This document shows, in pieces, positions 7,308 to 9,482 of a stretch of DNA of 9,482 bases. The stretch lies in the NCBI GenBank assembly GCA_029560455.1, contig JAKQKW010000323.1, forward strand, positions 1 through 9,482, read 5' to 3'. The notes under the pieces were generated by a model that saw nothing but the letters and a program-made list of their open reading frames with translations, ran no database searches and was not told the DNA's origin. The position numbers and the translations under genes were made by a program. Within the stretch, counting starts at the first letter, position 1, and the number at the start of each line of letters is the position of its first letter. This DNA comes from Candidatus Rifleibacteriota bacterium. Its GTDB lineage: Bacteria; Riflebacteria; Ozemobacteria; Ozemobacterales; Ozemobacteraceae.

Positions 7308-8879
7308 ATGAAATCAAAACTGATCAGCATCGAACAGGCCACATCACTGATAAAAGATAATGACCGCGTCGTTGTCGGCGGTTTCGTCGGCAGCGGCCAC
7401 CCCGAGGCGCTGACATCAGCCCTTGAAAAGCGTTTTCTCGCCGAAGGTCACCCACGCAACCTCGAATTATATTTTGTGGCCGGCCAGGGCGACGGCAAAA
7501 CCCGCGGCCTTAACCATTTTGGCAACGAAGGCATGGTTAAACGCGCCGTCGGCGGTCACTGGGGCCTCGCGCCCCGGCTGGGCCAACTGGCCCTCGACAA
7601 CAAGCTTGAGGCCTACAACCTGCCACAGGGCGTCATTTCGCACATGTTCCGCGACATTGCCGCCGGCAAGCCCGGCACCATCACCCACGTCGGCCTGCAG
7701 ACCTACGTCGACCCACGCCTGCAGGGCGGCAAGATCAACAACTGCACCACCGAAGATATCGTCGAAGTCATCAGGTTCGATGATCATGACTATCTGCGCT
7801 ACAAGCACTTCGGCATCGATGTATGCCTGATTCGCGGCACCACCGCCGATGAATTCGGCAATATCAGCATGGAACAGGAAGTTGCCCCGCTCGACGCGCT
7901 TTCGCAGGCCATGGCAACCAAACAGCGCGGCGGCATCGTCATCTGCCAGGTAATGCGCCTCGCACGCGGCGGCGGCATAAATCAGCTGTTCGTGCAAATT
8001 CCCGGCATTCTCGTCGATTACGTCGTTCTCGTCGACATGGCGAAAGAACCGCAGCTGCACATGCAGACCTTTCTTGAGCAGTATTGCCCGTATTATTCCG
8101 GGCAGGTACAGTTCCCGGAAGATTCTCTGTTCAAGCCCATGGAAATGAGCATCCGCAAGATCATCGCCCGGCGCAGCATGGTCGAGCTGCTGCCGCTCGG
8201 CAACTGCACAGTGAACCTTGGCATCGGCATGCCCGAGGGCGTCGCCAATGTTGCCCGCGAAGAGAATCTGCGCGACCGCATGACCCTGACGGTTGAATCC
8301 GGCCCGATTGGCGGGCTGCCGGCTTCAGGGCTCTCGTTTGGTGCGTCCTACAGCCCCTCAGCGGTTCTGCCGCAGCCGTCACAGTTCGACTTTTATGACG
8401 GCGGCGGCCTCGACATCGCCTTTCTTGGTGCCGGAGAGGTCGACGAAGAGGGCAACGTCAACGTCAGCAAGTTCGGACCGAAATTTGCCGGCTGTGGTGG
8501 TTTCATCAACATTACCCAGAACGCCCGCCGGGTGGTCTTCTGCACCACCTTTACCGCTGATGGCCTGAAAACCGAGCAGCAGGACGGCCGGATAAAGATT
8601 GTGACTGAAGGCAAAACTGCCAAGTTTGTTAAAAAAGTCGAGCAGATAACTTTCAGTGGCCGTTATGCTCTTGAAAAGGGCACCGAAGTAACTTACGTCA
8701 CCGAGCGTGGCGTTTTCAGACTCGAAAAAGACGGTCTGCGCCTGCTCGAAATCGCGCCAGGCATCGACATGCAGACAGAAATTCTTGATCAGATGCAATT
8801 CAAGCCGGTTATTACCGGTGCGCCGCGCCTGATGAACCCGGCGATCTTCATTGACCAGCCGATGCGCCTGCAGGACTGA
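7308..8879 (+). CDS. Fused class I acyl-CoA:carboxylate CoA-transferase (propionate/acetate CoA-transferase, YdiF/Pct type)
   Basis: This 523-residue protein joins both halves of a class I CoA-transferase in one chain, as in the YdiF/Pct/SCOT-like family of about 510-530 residues. The N-terminal half has VVVGGFVGSGHPEAL (21-35). The C-terminal half has NLGIGMPEGVANVA (303-316), VESGPIGG (329-336) with the catalytic Glu330, EEGNVNVSKFG (380-390) and GCGGFINI (395-402). Known members move CoA from an acyl-CoA to a free carboxylate through a glutamyl-CoA thioester, with short acids such as acetate, propionate, lactate or butyrate. The exact acids cannot be read from sequence. It acts in the cytoplasm. 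GGAGAGG at 7297-7303 precedes the ATG. It lies 52 bp after the MetX-like gene with no terminator between, so the two are probably co-transcribed. All key motifs are intact and the length is normal. Confidence 0.93.
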   Translation: MKSKLISIEQATSLIKDNDRVVVGGFVGSGHPEALTSALEKRFLAEGHPRNLELYFVAGQGDGKTRGLNHFGNEGMVKRAVGGHWGLAPRLGQLALDNKLEAYNLPQGVISHMFRDIAAGKPGTITHVGLQTYVDPRLQGGKINNCTTEDIVEVIRFDDHDYLRYKHFGIDVCLIRGTTADEFGNISMEQEVAPLDALSQAMATKQRGGIVICQVMRLARGGGINQLFVQIPGILVDYVVLVDMAKEPQLHMQTFLEQYCPYYSGQVQFPEDSLFKPMEMSIRKIIARRSMVELLPLGNCTVNLGIGMPEGVANVAREENLRDRMTLTVESGPIGGLPASGLSFGASYSPSAVLPQPSQFDFYDGGGLDIAFLGAGEVDEEGNVNVSKFGPKFAGCGGFINITQNARRVVFCTTFTADGLKTEQQDGRIKIVTEGKTAKFVKKVEQITFSGRYALEKGTEVTYVTERGVFRLEKDGLRLLEIAPGIDMQTEILDQMQFKPVITGAPRLMNPAIFIDQPMRLQD

Positions 8880-8925
8880 CAACAAAACAGCGGTCCGGCC
8901 TGTTTATCGAAAAAGGAGTTTGCTT

Positions 8926-9482
8926 ATGAAAAATGCATTTTCAGCCGCGGTTCTTGCCGCCCTGATATTCTCTGCCCCGGTTAATGCTGAGGTTCCGGTC
9001 GAGCCATCGAATCTTCAGTGTCTGGTAATCGGCCAGGAAGCAGACCCGGCCAAAGGGCGGTTTTTGCTGAAACAGGCCATGGAATCCTGGCATCATGGCA
9101 AAAAGAGCGAAGCGGTCGATCTTTACGAAAGTGCCATCATCGCAGACCACAGCATTCTTCGCCACGAAGACCACGGTCTTGCCATGGCCCTGCTCGAAAA
9201 ATACCGTGATCCAGCACGCGCCAGCGACATGACAACGTTTTGCCGGCGTGGCTTTTTCGAAAACATTCTGGTAGGCAATCTTGAATCGTCGATAACATTC
9301 TATGAACAGGCGGCTGCGATAGCCACCGACAAACAGGAGCAGCAGCTGGCACGCGATGAGGCAGAGCGGCTGCGCGGGCAGCTTTCCTACATCAGCGAAT
9401 GGCAGAAGGGAGTTGTCAGAGCGGCGCGAATCAATCGCGAGCGCGATCTTGCCGCCTATCTGCAGACAAGCAAAATCAACGA
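8926..9482 (+). CDS. Exported TPR-like helical repeat protein (C-terminus outside window)
   Basis: The frame opens at ATG 8926 with AAAGGAG (8912-8918) seven nt upstream, and stays open for 185 codons to the right edge. Residues 1-21 form a signal peptide (MKN, hydrophobic AAVLAALIFSA, cleavage after VNA). The rest is helical. Residues about 43-74 (GRFLLKQAMESWHHGKKSEA, then VDLYESAII) and about 115-134 (VGNLESSITFYEQAAAIATD) look like TPR units with the usual small-residue and aromatic spacing. A charged helix with coiled-coil character follows (about 135-160). Likely location is the periplasm or cell envelope. It lies 46 bp after the CoA-transferase gene, in the same direction, and is probably in the same operon. 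No enzyme motif was seen; its role is unknown. Confidence 0.88.
   Translation, partial: MKNAFSAAVLAALIFSAPVNAEVPVEPSNLQCLVIGQEADPAKGRFLLKQAMESWHHGKKSEAVDLYESAIIADHSILRHEDHGLAMALLEKYRDPARASDMTTFCRRGFFENILVGNLESSITFYEQAAAIATDKQEQQLARDEAERLRGQLSYISEWQKGVVRAARINRERDLAAYLQTSKIN

Noticed and set aside
7467..8060. 197-codon minus-strand ORF
   Set aside because: It is antisense to the CoA-transferase, with no recognisable domain. The same holds for 8379-8885 and the shorter overlapping frames.
8885..8905. Inverted repeat AAACAG/CTGTTT between the CoA-transferase and the exported gene, considered as a terminator
   Set aside because: The stem is short, AT-rich and has a nine-base loop with no proper T-run afterwards.

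Overview
The window reads as a piece of a bacterial chromosome, probably from an uncultured Gram-negative-like lineage. It has Shine-Dalgarno sites, one GTG start, Sec-type signal peptides, intermediate GC and compact spacing. Large secreted proteins built from Fn3, DUF2341-like and CARDB-like domains are frequent in candidate phyla such as Riflebacteria, but that is only an impression and the sequence alone does not fix the taxon. I see no tRNA, rRNA, CRISPR array, transposase or attachment site.

Left part (1-5865, minus strand): this looks gene-poor if only closed ORFs are considered, but it is one uninterrupted minus-strand reading frame. It starts at a GTG at 5865, preceded by GGAG, and runs off the left edge without a stop, giving exactly 1955 codons. 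It encodes the N-terminal part of a giant exported modular protein: signal peptide, beta-rich N-terminal domain, two Fn3-like domains, a DUF2341-like domain, a 'FPFYG/iApfWdDL'-type domain, another beta domain, then about 1100 residues of CARDB/Ig-like repeats. The repeats include a duplicated two-domain module and one EF-hand-like calcium loop. The C-terminus, which would show how the protein is anchored or secreted, lies outside the window.

Middle (5866-6139): a 274-bp divergent intergenic region with a plausible promoter for the right-hand genes and a weak possible short ORF.

Right part (6140-9482, plus strand): three co-directional genes with gaps of 52 and 46 bp and no convincing terminator between them, so probably one operon. 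They are a divergent MetX-like alpha/beta-hydrolase acyltransferase, a fused class I CoA-transferase of the propionate/acetate (YdiF/Pct) type with its catalytic Glu present, and the start of an exported TPR-like protein that runs off the right edge. The two enzymes could act on the same acyl-CoA pool, one moving CoA between carboxylic acids and the other using an acyl-CoA as acyl donor. This link is inferred from gene order only. The exported third gene has no evident connection to that chemistry. No complete new system is demonstrated. The most noteworthy items are the hidden giant surface protein and the unusual MetX-like/CoA-transferase pair.
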